A stretch of 48,979 nt of DNA from Anaerolineae bacterium (GTDB taxonomy: Bacteria; Chloroflexota; Anaerolineae; Anaerolineales; Anaerolineaceae). Every line of letters begins with the position of its first letter. Position 1 is the stretch's first letter. The notes under the pieces were generated by a model. The model worked only from the letters and a program-made list of their open reading frames with translations, searched no databases and was not told the origin of the DNA. The DNA lies in NCBI GenBank assembly GCA_013178185.1, contig JABLXC010000037.1:1-48979 (forward strand), written 5' to 3'. The position numbers were made by a program, and so were the translations under genes. This document shows, piece after piece, positions 9,057-16,434 of the stretch.

Positions 9057-9752
9057 CTATCCCCAAGGAATGACCTCGCAGTAGGGGGGAGCACTGGAGT
9101 GGGTCATGTAATCCCATAAAAGGATCATTGTCTCAAAATCCAGGTTGGTGCGCATGTGGGTCGGTGTGACCTCTCGCCACAATAAGGTATTTTGCCGCTG
9201 CGCCATGCCCGGCAAATTCTGGCAAAACATCGCCCACTGCCTTGAGTCATTGACGTAGGTCGTGAAACCATCCAGCATGTTTTGGGGGTCGTACGGGGGA
9301 AGTTCTAACGGCTGTTCAAGAATCCAGCCGTTTATTTTCTGCAATCCCTCGTTATCCAGGATCAGATGGCCATCCCATGGAAAATTCAACTTCTTGATTT
9401 CCTGCTCAAACTGAGGAGATAATTTTCCATCTGCATCGATTGAGAAAGAAGAAGCGATCCCATCCTGCCGAGGATTGGGATAAAGGATTTTCATGATCAT
9501 GTAGGGAGGATCAGTGAAGGTGGTGAAGAAGATCCAGGCGGAAAGTAAAGCAGGCTGGCTAGACTGTAAATCATCGACGCGAATCACCAGGAAATTATGC
9601 TGGATGGTGTTAACAGAGGAAGCAGCCGTTGAACCTTGGGGGGAGAGCGATTTATAAAAAGTTTGCCAGGTCGATTTTGCACCGGCAAACCCAAATACAG
9701 CGCAGAAGATAAAAATGATGAGTAAGACGAGGATAACGAAAAATTTTTTCAT
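9057..9752 (-). CDS. Membrane-anchored protein of unknown function
   Basis: I do not recognise this 231-aa protein with certainty. It has one N-terminal hydrophobic segment (about residues 4-24, preceded by KK) and the rest is predicted to lie outside the membrane. The segment HNFLVIRVDDLQSSQPALLSAWIFFTT has the look of the beta-strand that opens LytR-CpsA-Psr-like domains in Chloroflexota (a VDDL motif followed by a self-description strand), but the arginine-rich catalytic motifs of true LCP phosphotransferases are absent. The start codon overlaps the stop of a possible 49-aa ORF upstream (TAATG), which suggests translational coupling if that ORF is real. Confidence 0.7.
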   Translation of the reverse strand: MKKFFVILVLLIIFIFCAVFGFAGAKSTWQTFYKSLSPQGSTAASSVNTIQHNFLVIRVDDLQSSQPALLSAWIFFTTFTDPPYMIMKILYPNPRQDGIASSFSIDADGKLSPQFEQEIKKLNFPWDGHLILDNEGLQKINGWILEQPLELPPYDPQNMLDGFTTYVNDSRQWAMFCQNLPGMAQRQNTLLWREVTPTHMRTNLDFETMILLWDYMTHSSAPPYCEVIPWG

Positions 9753-9901
9753 TAAGGCCTGATTTTCACCAGAGCCTCACCCTTTAGCCTTTCCACTTTC
9801 CGTTCCAGCAAGAGCAGAGCGTTCTGCGCAATCAGACTGTGTAAGATGGAGCAAAACGAATGGTCTTTGATATTGTTCAATACGAAGGCTGCTGGCTGCA
9901 T
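9752..9901 (-). CDS. Possible small protein (49 aa) coupled to the downstream membrane-anchored gene
   Basis: The frame starts at ATG 9901 and ends with a TAA that overlaps the ATG of the next gene as TAATG. The product is 49 aa with a hydrophobic middle (IAQNALLLLERKVERLKGEA) that could form an amphipathic helix. No convincing ribosome site precedes the ATG, and the protein is not recognised. The stop/start overlap is the only positive sign, so this remains a weak call. Confidence 0.3.
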   Translation of the reverse strand: MQPAAFVLNNIKDHSFCSILHSLIAQNALLLLERKVERLKGEALVKIRP

Positions 9902-10120
9902 TGTCTGGGTCTGTTTAGCGGGTGAATTCAAGCTCTGAAAGATGTCACTCCGGTGAATCTAGCAAATTCTGGCTGCTTGAATTAATTGTACCCGAAGGAT
10001 TGCTTAAAAGTGTAATCCAAACCTATGCCGATTTATGCTGGTTACCAGCGTGGCCTGGCGTATTTCCTTGTTGTGCCGGGGAGGCGATGTTCTTATCCTT
10101 CCGGCGAATTGGCGGCGTTT
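9902..10120. other. Intergenic region, nothing recognised
   Basis: About 220 bp upstream of the 49-aa ORF and downstream of the 72-aa membrane protein gene. No RNA gene, repeat or strong promoter was seen on either strand. Confidence 0.4.
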
Positions 10121-10339
10121 TTATTTTAAGAGCATTGCGATCAGAAAGAGAGAAATGCCGCTCAGAAAACCGGCCATAGCGGCGATCAGCGATGCTGAAG
10201 CCAATTGCATTAGAGCGCCATTTTGAAAAGAGTGATAGGTTTTTTGAATAACCAGGCGCACCGGCTTGATCTCATCCAACATATAAATAATGGTGTCCCA
10301 AAAGGCTAGTTCGACTTTTTCGTAGGTTTTAAAGCTCAT
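10121..10339 (-). CDS. Small protein with C-terminal membrane segment, downstream of ftsZ
   Basis: A 72-aa protein of unknown function. The N-terminal about 43 residues are polar with aromatic residues. Residues about 46-71 are a strongly hydrophobic helix (SASLIAAMAGFLSGISLFLI), so it is likely a tail-anchored membrane protein. GGAGAT lies 5 nt upstream of ATG 10339. It is the last gene of a same-strand row: TIM-barrel protein, ftsZ, 81-aa protein, this gene. The 24-bp gap to its neighbour suggests cotranscription. A role in membrane tethering near FtsZ is a guess from position only. Confidence 0.62.
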   Translation of the reverse strand: MSFKTYEKVELAFWDTIIYMLDEIKPVRLVIQKTYHSFQNGALMQLASASLIAAMAGFLSGISLFLIAMLLK

Positions 10340-10363
10340 TTCGATCTCCGTTTTCGAAGAGAA

Positions 10364-10609
10364 TTACCCCTTGGACGTACTTATCTTGATCAATTTTCCG
10401 GTTTGAGATACGACTGCTCGAACGGTGGTGGAAATCGGCATCCCATTGGCGGTGTGTTTGCCAGCCTGGAAAATCAATAGATATTGACCAGCCGTGTAAG
10501 CCTGGACTTTAGGTTTGCAACCACTTACGGCTGGAAACTGGTGGTACACTTCGGTGCACAATTTTTGCAAAATCTCCGGATCGAGCGGCATGATGACCTC
10601 GTCTGGCAT
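10364..10609 (-). CDS. Conserved-looking small protein (81 aa) coupled to ftsZ
   Basis: The start codon overlaps the ftsZ stop as TAATG, strong evidence of translational coupling. The 81-aa product has an N-terminal helix (PEILQKLCTEVYHQFPAV) followed by a predicted beta-rich part (QAYTAGQYLLIFQAGKH, STTVRAVVSQTGKLIKIS). No known domain was recognised. No transmembrane segment is seen, so it is probably cytosolic. Its tie to ftsZ makes a division-related role plausible but unproven. Confidence 0.65.
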   Translation of the reverse strand: MPDEVIMPLDPEILQKLCTEVYHQFPAVSGCKPKVQAYTAGQYLLIFQAGKHTANGMPISTTVRAVVSQTGKLIKISTSKG

Positions 10610-11763
10610 TACCGAATGCGCCGCCGCAGAAAGGCGGGCAAGTCGATATCATTGGCGGCGCCAGCCAACTCAACCTGTGGGAGCGAAGCAGTCTGAGAAA
10701 AAGGAAGCTGCACGGGTTCTGAGGTCTGCAGGCTGGTTTCGGCAGGTTGCTCCACCGGGCGGCGAGCAACTGTGTCCACCGGCGTTGCTCCGATCCCGGT
10801 GATCACCAGGATGGCCTGGGCGCGATTGACCATCTGATCGTTGCTGATCACGCCTGGGATGATCTCTGCCTGGCAACTGGTCTTTGCCTGCAAGGTCTCC
10901 AGGGCGGCTGCTACTTCCAGAAAAGTAAGGTCGTTGCCACCGGTGAAATTGGCAATGATGCCGCTGGCGTTCTCGACAGGGATGGATTCCAACAGGGGGT
11001 GGTGTAACGCGTTTTCGATTGCTTTTGTAGCTTTGTTTTCCCCTTCACCGTAGCCGATCGAGAGGAACGAGCCTCCCCCTCTGAGCATTAGCTGGCGGAT
11101 GTGGGCGAAATCAATGTTGATGAGGCCGGACTGCAACACCAATTCGCTAATCCCCTGAATACCTTGTCTCAAGACATCATCCGCCAGCCGGAAAGCCAGC
11201 TCAAGCGGAAGGTCGCGCGGCGCGATCTGTAAAAGGCGATCATTGGGCACGGTGATGAGCGTATCGGTGTTAGGCCGGAGTTTAGAGAGCCACTCCTGGG
11301 CGTTCTTTTGTCGGCGGCCCACTTCAAAGGAGAAAGGGGTCGTTACGATTGCAATGGTGACTGCTCCAAGTGTTTTTGCGACGCGAGCAGCAATCGAAAT
11401 TGCTCCCGAGCCGGTTCCACCGCCCATGCCGGCGGTTAGAAAAACCATATCCGCCCCATTCAAAGTGGCGTTCAATTCCCGGTAGCTTTCTTCGGCGGCT
11501 GCTTCACCGATTTTGGGGTTGCCCCCTGAGCCCAGGCCGCGCGTCAGGCGCGGACCAAGCTGGATCTTCTTGCTTGCCAGACAGCTTTCCAGAGCCTGCC
11601 GGTCGGTATTGGCTGCTATGAACTCTACACCCTCGATTCCCAACTCGATCATGCGATTGATAGCGTTGGAGCCACCGCCGCCCAAACCGATCACTTTGAT
11701 CACGGGCATGCGGGCATTCAGCGGCGTGTGTTGAATGGGTTTTGCAGGCATCATCAGACTCAT
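10609..11763 (-). CDS. ftsZ: Cell division GTPase FtsZ
   Basis: A 384-aa tubulin homologue that polymerises with GTP to form the division ring. Seen directly are the nucleotide-binding GLGGGGSN segment (about 27-33), the tubulin signature GMGGGTGSG (about 112-120), the PFSFEVGRR segment and the T7 synergy loop GLINIDF (about 213-219), whose Asp activates GTP hydrolysis in the next subunit. The C-terminus DIDLPAFLRRRIR matches the conserved FtsZ tail peptide that binds membrane anchors, after a Gln/Pro-rich linker of about 50 residues. GAGAGGTGAAC precedes ATG 11763. There is no ftsA or ftsQ nearby. Instead it lies 3 bp after a TIM-barrel gene and overlaps a small gene. Confidence 0.95.
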   Translation of the reverse strand: MSLMMPAKPIQHTPLNARMPVIKVIGLGGGGSNAINRMIELGIEGVEFIAANTDRQALESCLASKKIQLGPRLTRGLGSGGNPKIGEAAAEESYRELNATLNGADMVFLTAGMGGGTGSGAISIAARVAKTLGAVTIAIVTTPFSFEVGRRQKNAQEWLSKLRPNTDTLITVPNDRLLQIAPRDLPLELAFRLADDVLRQGIQGISELVLQSGLINIDFAHIRQLMLRGGGSFLSIGYGEGENKATKAIENALHHPLLESIPVENASGIIANFTGGNDLTFLEVAAALETLQAKTSCQAEIIPGVISNDQMVNRAQAILVITGIGATPVDTVARRPVEQPAETSLQTSEPVQLPFSQTASLPQVELAGAANDIDLPAFLRRRIR

Positions 11764-11766
11764 GGT

Positions 11767-13158
11767 TCACCTCTCTGCTAATTGAGTTGCAATACTTGTG
11801 CCAGACCCACTGATTCTTTCGACAATTGCTCCGCCAATACGAAGGCGTTCGATGGCGCTTTCTGGAAAGGTTTGTTCATTTCCAATGACCGTTACATGGG
11901 CGGCCAGAGCTGCTTCTTGTAAGGAGAACCCGATGGTAGGTTGATATTTTTTGACGAAAGGGTGGATCACTTCCAAGTGCCAGTCTGCTACTCCCCACTC
12001 GTAAAGCGGCAGCAGTAAGTAATGGGCAATTGGATGGCGTTCATCTGGCAAAATGGTTGGGGAAGAAGGCGCTTTTTCTACAGCGGGCTGGTTGAACTGT
12101 CGGACCCTTTTTTTAGAAATGCTTTCTTGAACCCATTGAATCCATTTTTCTACTAGCGGCGCCTGGCTACCGTCCTGTTGATACCAAGCCTGACTTTGAT
12201 ATGAGCTGTAGGTGTCCGCTGAAAGCAGCCAGAAGTTGCAGGCAATAATTTCCTCCGTCAAAGGCTCGAGCCGGGAAGCGGGATCTTCCGGATCGTTGAG
12301 TTCCTCGCCTTCCAATAAGCGGGCTATGGCCAGGATGGATTGCTCAGCTATCGGCGGGGCGGCTTTTCCTTGTGGCGAAAGTGGATCCTGGCCAATCCCT
12401 GCTTCGAACAACATGGCGGGGAGGCTCTTCCCGAGCAGGGCGCGAGCGATGGCCTGATACCAATCCAAAGTGCGGAAACCACGCTGATCCTGGATAGCGG
12501 GAGAGAAATTGTACGGGCGAGCATCTGGCCATCGTTCTGGTCCCCCTGCGCCCCAATTCAACGGACGCCCCCAGCTCCAGGCGTAAGCGCTGACAACCAG
12601 GTTTTGAAGTAGTTCTTTCTCTTCACGCCGGACTATTGATTCCAGTAAGATGCGGAAAAAAGTTGTATCCCAATATCCCCCACCTGGTTCTAATGGCGGG
12701 AGTAGGGGGATTAAACCAGCTTGCATAGCCGATTTTGCAAGCGGCAAAAATTGGTCCAAAAAGCGTTCAACCAACCGGGTTTGCGCCCATTCTGGAGAAG
12801 CCCAGGAGCGCTGAGAATTCGGGCGCTCAAAGAATAGAACATGCTTTGCCCCCCAATGTGAATAGGCCTCCAGCATGATCTGGATATCTTCCACCGGAGG
12901 GGGAGCGCCCAGACTTAAGTTGAATTGAAGGATGGGCTCAATGTTCTCTTGAACAAGGGGACGGATGAAGGATTCTGGTATGGCTCGATCAACGGGCGCG
13001 CGAAGCGCTAACCAGGAGGCTCCTAAGGATTTCAGGCGAGGCAGCCAGGTTTGCAGGTCGCAATCGCGAAAATGCAGGGTGTCGGGGAAATAATGGAGAC
13101 CGATCCTCGTCTTATAAGATGGAAAAGGGGAGGTATTTTTGTTCATAACCAATTCCAT
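11767..13158 (-). CDS. TIM-barrel glycoside-hydrolase-like protein of unknown function, upstream of ftsZ
   Basis: A 463-aa protein. The first about 330 residues look like a (beta/alpha)8 glycosidase-type barrel (IGLHYFPDTLHF, SLGASWLALRAP, AKHVLFFERPN, LPAMLFEAGIGQ), with two acidic residues in plausible catalytic strands. No family was assigned with certainty. The last about 100 residues (HYLLLPLYEWGVADWHLEVIHPF, QEAALAAHVTVIGNEQTF) resemble a receiver-like or glycosyl-binding segment. No signal peptide is present. A second ATG four codons in (13146) is equally possible. Its stop lies 3 bp before ftsZ, so the two are probably cotranscribed. Confidence 0.68.
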   Translation of the reverse strand: MELVMNKNTSPFPSYKTRIGLHYFPDTLHFRDCDLQTWLPRLKSLGASWLALRAPVDRAIPESFIRPLVQENIEPILQFNLSLGAPPPVEDIQIMLEAYSHWGAKHVLFFERPNSQRSWASPEWAQTRLVERFLDQFLPLAKSAMQAGLIPLLPPLEPGGGYWDTTFFRILLESIVRREEKELLQNLVVSAYAWSWGRPLNWGAGGPERWPDARPYNFSPAIQDQRGFRTLDWYQAIARALLGKSLPAMLFEAGIGQDPLSPQGKAAPPIAEQSILAIARLLEGEELNDPEDPASRLEPLTEEIIACNFWLLSADTYSSYQSQAWYQQDGSQAPLVEKWIQWVQESISKKRVRQFNQPAVEKAPSSPTILPDERHPIAHYLLLPLYEWGVADWHLEVIHPFVKKYQPTIGFSLQEAALAAHVTVIGNEQTFPESAIERLRIGGAIVERISGSGTSIATQLAER

Positions 13159-13225
13159 ATCGGGTGATAGAATTTCTGCTGAAAATTGATTCTGACCTTT
13201 GAGAATTGGAGCAAGATGTATGCCA

Positions 13226-13233
13226 TCTCAGCG
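13226..13233. repeat. Left 8-bp target-site duplication of the IS1-like element
   Basis: TCTCAGCG at 13226-13233 is repeated exactly at 14023-14030, flanking the element on both sides. IS1-family elements make duplications of about 8-11 bp. Confidence 0.85.
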
Positions 13234-14022
13234 GAGAGTGGCTAAAATAGTGGATCAAGGAAATCCCTCACATGGGCTGGATAGGCAGGGTACAGTTGCT
13301 TGTAGAGTTGACGCCTGTTATAGCAGTAGATAAATACACGCAAGGCGCACTCCAGTGCGTAAGGGCAACGCGAGAAACAGCGCGACGATCTGGCCAATCG
13401 AGCCAGGTAATGACGCAGCTCGGCGTTGTTTCCTTCCACCGTGTAGGTATCGGTTTTGCCATCAGAAACTTCATATCTGCCAAAGTGATACCACAAGCGG
13501 TCATAGGCATCAAATGCATCACTTAATACTGCTTGGCCTTGGGCGCATCGTCCACCATCCCTTGAATAGCTGGCTGAGTGCGCTCCCACACTACTTTCCA
13601 GCCCAAATAACAACGGGTTTGCCGGTCCACGATCGTCAAGATGTAGATCCTGTTTTTTTGTTCCCGATAAAGGTGAACAATTCATCCATCTCGGCGGTCT
13701 TCACTTCGCTGGGAACTGGCGCTTCAGGCAGACTGGCAGCGCTGGCTTGCACCCACAATGATACTGTGCGGTGGTGAATTCCAAAATGGCGGGCGATCCT
13801 GCGCAAGTTGAGCCATCTACATACATCTGCACGGCTTGCTTGCGCATTTCCTCTGGATAGCCTCTCGGTTTAGGCTCTGGAGTGTATTTATACCCACAAT
13901 GCATGCAGCGATACCTTTGTGCACCAGATTCCGTTCGACCAGCCTTGTTCTGGCGTTTCGTTTGTTGGCATTTCGGACAGCTTTTCATTCCTCTATTCTA
14001 ATCCAGAAATTTAGCCACTCCC
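13234..14022 (-). mobile_element. IS1-family insertion sequence, decayed (789 bp)
   Basis: The element is bounded by 13-bp terminal inverted repeats, GAGAGTGGCTAAA at the left and GGGAGTGGCTAAA (as reverse complement) at the right, with 12 of 13 matching. Both ends carry the 8-bp duplication TCTCAGCG. Length and coding content (zinc-finger InsA part followed by a DDE InsB part, minus strand) fit the IS1 family (about 770 bp). Two frame breaks inside the transposase, besides a probable programmed one, make it likely immobile on its own. It lies between the TIM-barrel gene and the SDR gene and does not visibly break a host gene. Confidence 0.9.
13242..13988 (-). pseudogene. IS1-type transposase (InsA/InsB), frameshifted
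   Basis: From ATG 13988 the minus strand encodes an InsA-like zinc-ribbon start (CPKCQQTKRQNKAG, then QRYRCMHCGYKYT) up to MYVDGS. There the frame breaks by one base and resumes as LNLRRIARHFGIHHRTVSLW. Near 13655 an A7C run joins TFIGNKK to RIYILTIVDR by a -1 shift, the place and type of the programmed IS1 frameshift. A second true break occurs near 13532 after DDAPKAKQY, and the frame resumes as SDAFDAYDRLWYHFGRYEVSDG and runs to the end. The two non-programmed breaks should prevent a functional transposase. Confidence 0.85.
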
Positions 14023-14030
14023 TCTCAGCG
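14023..14030. repeat. Right 8-bp target-site duplication of the IS1-like element
   Basis: TCTCAGCG, identical to 13226-13233; it marks the right insertion boundary. Confidence 0.85.
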
Positions 14031-14047
14031 AGACCCTGATCCTCTGC

Positions 14048-14053
14048 TATAAT
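14048..14053 (+). promoter_or_regulatory. Possible -10 element, near-leaderless start
   Basis: TATAAT ends 8 bp before ATG 14062. If used, transcription would start at or very near the ATG. No -35 consensus is seen; that position falls in the IS target duplication. Confidence 0.4.
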
Positions 14054-14061
14054 CAAAGGCT

Positions 14062-14982
14062 ATGATCCTGGTTACCGGCGGTACAGGTTTTATCGGCCAA
14101 ACATTGATCCGCCAGCTTGTGACGCTGGGCAAACCCGTGCGCACGCTCCTGAAACCTTCGCCAGTTTCCCCAAACCTGCCGCGGGGCGTTTCTGTTGAAG
14201 CGGCTGTATCCAGCTTTAAAGATTGGAGAAGCCTGCGCGCCGCGATGAAGGGCGTTGATGTAATCTTTCACCTGGCGGGGAGCGAGCGCTTGAGCAGCAG
14301 GGCGGATTTGACCGGCACGGACGTTGAAGGCACTCAGTTGCTTATGCGCGCTGCGGCGGATGCTGGCGTGGAGCGTGTTTTTTTTATCAGCCATTTGGGG
14401 GCAGATCGGGCCTCTGCCTTTGCAGTACTGAAAGCCAAGGCGCTGGCAGAAGGATTTATTGTCAATAGCGGTTTGGATTATACGATCTTTCGATCTGCTG
14501 TGGTCTATGGGCCCGGCGATCAATTTACTACTTCTCTGGCAAAACTACTCCGGCTGTCGCCTGGTTTTTTTCTATTGCCCGGAGATGGCTCTACCCTGAT
14601 CCAACCGCTCTGGATCGAAGACCTTGTGACTTGCATGATTCTCAGCCTGGAAGAGAATATTGCCCGTAACCAGATCCTTTCTTTGGGTGGGGGGGAATAC
14701 CTCAGTTTCAACCAGGTGGTCGCAACCATCCAGGCGACGCTTGAAATTCGCCGCAAGCTTTTTTATCTCCCTCCCCCATACTTGCGCACCCTGGCGCTTT
14801 TTATGGAACAGGTTATGCCACAGTTCCCAGTTTCTATTTTCTGGCTGGATTATCTGGCGGTAGACCGCACTACCGCCCTGGACACGCTTCCTAGGATGTT
14901 TGGGGTGATCCCGGCGCGCTTTCACCAGCAATTAGAATATCTCAAGCTAAAACCGCAAAGCTTTTTCAGGAGCAGAAAATAA
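14062..14982 (+). CDS. NAD(P)-binding atypical SDR / NmrA-like epimerase-family protein
   Basis: A 306-aa Rossmann-fold protein. The N-terminus MILVTGGTGFIGQTLIRQL holds the GxxGxxG dinucleotide motif. The segments GVDVIFHLAGSERL, VERVFFISHLGADR and FRSAVVYGPGDQF follow the extended/atypical SDR pattern (complex I NDUFA9-like or NmrA-like). The YxxxK pair is replaced: after the HLGAD segment the sequence reads FAVLKAKALAEG, so a K is kept but the Tyr is not obvious. This is usual for non-catalytic or divergent atypical SDRs. The stop is directly followed by the ATG of the GH57 gene, so the two form an operon. The substrate is unknown. Confidence 0.8.
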   Translation: MILVTGGTGFIGQTLIRQLVTLGKPVRTLLKPSPVSPNLPRGVSVEAAVSSFKDWRSLRAAMKGVDVIFHLAGSERLSSRADLTGTDVEGTQLLMRAAADAGVERVFFISHLGADRASAFAVLKAKALAEGFIVNSGLDYTIFRSAVVYGPGDQFTTSLAKLLRLSPGFFLLPGDGSTLIQPLWIEDLVTCMILSLEENIARNQILSLGGGEYLSFNQVVATIQATLEIRRKLFYLPPPYLRTLALFMEQVMPQFPVSIFWLDYLAVDRTTALDTLPRMFGVIPARFHQQLEYLKLKPQSFFRSRK

Positions 14983-16434
14983 ATGACAACCCCGACATTC
15001 TGCGTTCACGGCCATTTCTACCAACCCCCACGCGAGGACCCTCTCACTGGTGAAATTCCTCTTGAACCAGGCGCAGCGCCCTACCACAATTGGAATGAAC
15101 GCATTCGCGATCAGTGCTATTGGCCGAACGCTGAGCTCGGGAATTTCGAGCATATTAGTTTTAATGTGGGTCCGACGCTGGCTCAGTGGCTGGAGTTATT
15201 TGACCCGGTAACAATAAGAAAAATTATTGAGGCTGACCAGCTAAACTTGAAACGCAACGGCGTGGGTAATGCCATGGCGCAAGCCTATAACCATGTGATT
15301 TTACCGCTTGCGTCGCGTCAAGATAAAATTACCCAGGTGCGCTGGGGTATTCAAGATTTTGTGATGCGATTTGGACATTCCCCATCCGGGATGTGGCTGC
15401 CTGAGACCGCTGTAGATATTGAAACACTTGAAGTGCTTGCACAACATGGGATCGAGTTTACCATCCTGGCGCCCTGGCAAGCAGAGGCACAGGAGTTGGA
15501 TGCCTCCAGGCCATATTTTGTCCGGCTACCCGGAAACCAACAGATTATCGTGTTTTTCTACCAGCAGGATCTCAGTACGGCGGTGAGTTTTGACCCTGCC
15601 GCTACAGTAAACGCCGATCTTTTTGCACAGAAGATTTTATTACCAAAGTTCAGGCCATACACTGAGGAGGGTGAAATCCCCCAATTCTTGTTGATTGCCT
15701 CAGATGGCGAAGTATATGGTCATCATCACCCCTTCCGTGATAAATTTCTTGAACGTCTTTTTGATGGTGCAATTAAGAACCTTCCCATCGAAGCAAGCTA
15801 TCCTGGTCTGTGGTTGAAACAACATCCTCCACAAGACGAAATTCAGATTCGTCCGAACACTTCCTGGAGTTGTCTTCATGGTGTTACACGCTGGGAGGGG
15901 GAATGCAGTTGCACCCCTCATGGCAGTTGGAAAAGGCCGCTTCGTAGGGCGCTTACGGAGATCGCAGAGCTAGTTGACCGGTTATATCGTCTGGCGCTGG
16001 AACCGTACGTGGAAGATCCGTGGGAACTGCGGCACCAATACGCTGCAGTCTTGGGAGGGCAGATAACTGTTCGGGATTATATCCATTCCTATATTCCCAA
16101 GTCTCTCAGCGAGGAGGAGTTCAACCGCATTCGCTATTTTCTAGCGGCGCAGTATGAGCGCCAGCGGATGTTTACCTCCTGTGGTTGGTTTTTTGATGAC
16201 TTTGACCGGATCGAACCTCGCAATAACATTGCGTATGCGGCACATGCGGTATGGTTGGTTTATCAGGCGATTGGTATTGACCTTTCTGGTCAGGCGATCG
16301 CGGCACTGAAGCCAGTCAAGAGTTGGCGGTCAGGGACGCGGGCGGATGTCGTGTTCAGACATAATCTTAAGCGCGCCCAGAGTATGAAAGGTCATCGGGA
16401 TGTTCCAGATGATGGCACTCCTGTAACGCCTTGA
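14983..16434 (+). CDS. Glycoside hydrolase family 57-type alpha-glucan enzyme
   Basis: A 483-aa protein. It starts with FCVHGHFYQPPRED, the HxHxYQP motif that opens GH57 domains. It continues with the invariant-looking GMWLPETAVD (Glu near residue 141), FTILAPWQA and the DGEVYGHHH motif near residue 245, which usually carries catalytic or metal-site residues. GH57 enzymes are amylases, amylopullulanases or branching enzymes acting on alpha-glucans. The exact reaction is unclear. No signal peptide, so probably intracellular glycogen or maltodextrin use. AGGAG precedes the ATG within the end of the SDR gene. Its 3' end overlaps the convergent GH13 gene by 68 bp. Confidence 0.87.
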   Translation: MTTPTFCVHGHFYQPPREDPLTGEIPLEPGAAPYHNWNERIRDQCYWPNAELGNFEHISFNVGPTLAQWLELFDPVTIRKIIEADQLNLKRNGVGNAMAQAYNHVILPLASRQDKITQVRWGIQDFVMRFGHSPSGMWLPETAVDIETLEVLAQHGIEFTILAPWQAEAQELDASRPYFVRLPGNQQIIVFFYQQDLSTAVSFDPAATVNADLFAQKILLPKFRPYTEEGEIPQFLLIASDGEVYGHHHPFRDKFLERLFDGAIKNLPIEASYPGLWLKQHPPQDEIQIRPNTSWSCLHGVTRWEGECSCTPHGSWKRPLRRALTEIAELVDRLYRLALEPYVEDPWELRHQYAAVLGGQITVRDYIHSYIPKSLSEEEFNRIRYFLAAQYERQRMFTSCGWFFDDFDRIEPRNNIAYAAHAVWLVYQAIGIDLSGQAIAALKPVKSWRSGTRADVVFRHNLKRAQSMKGHRDVPDDGTPVTP

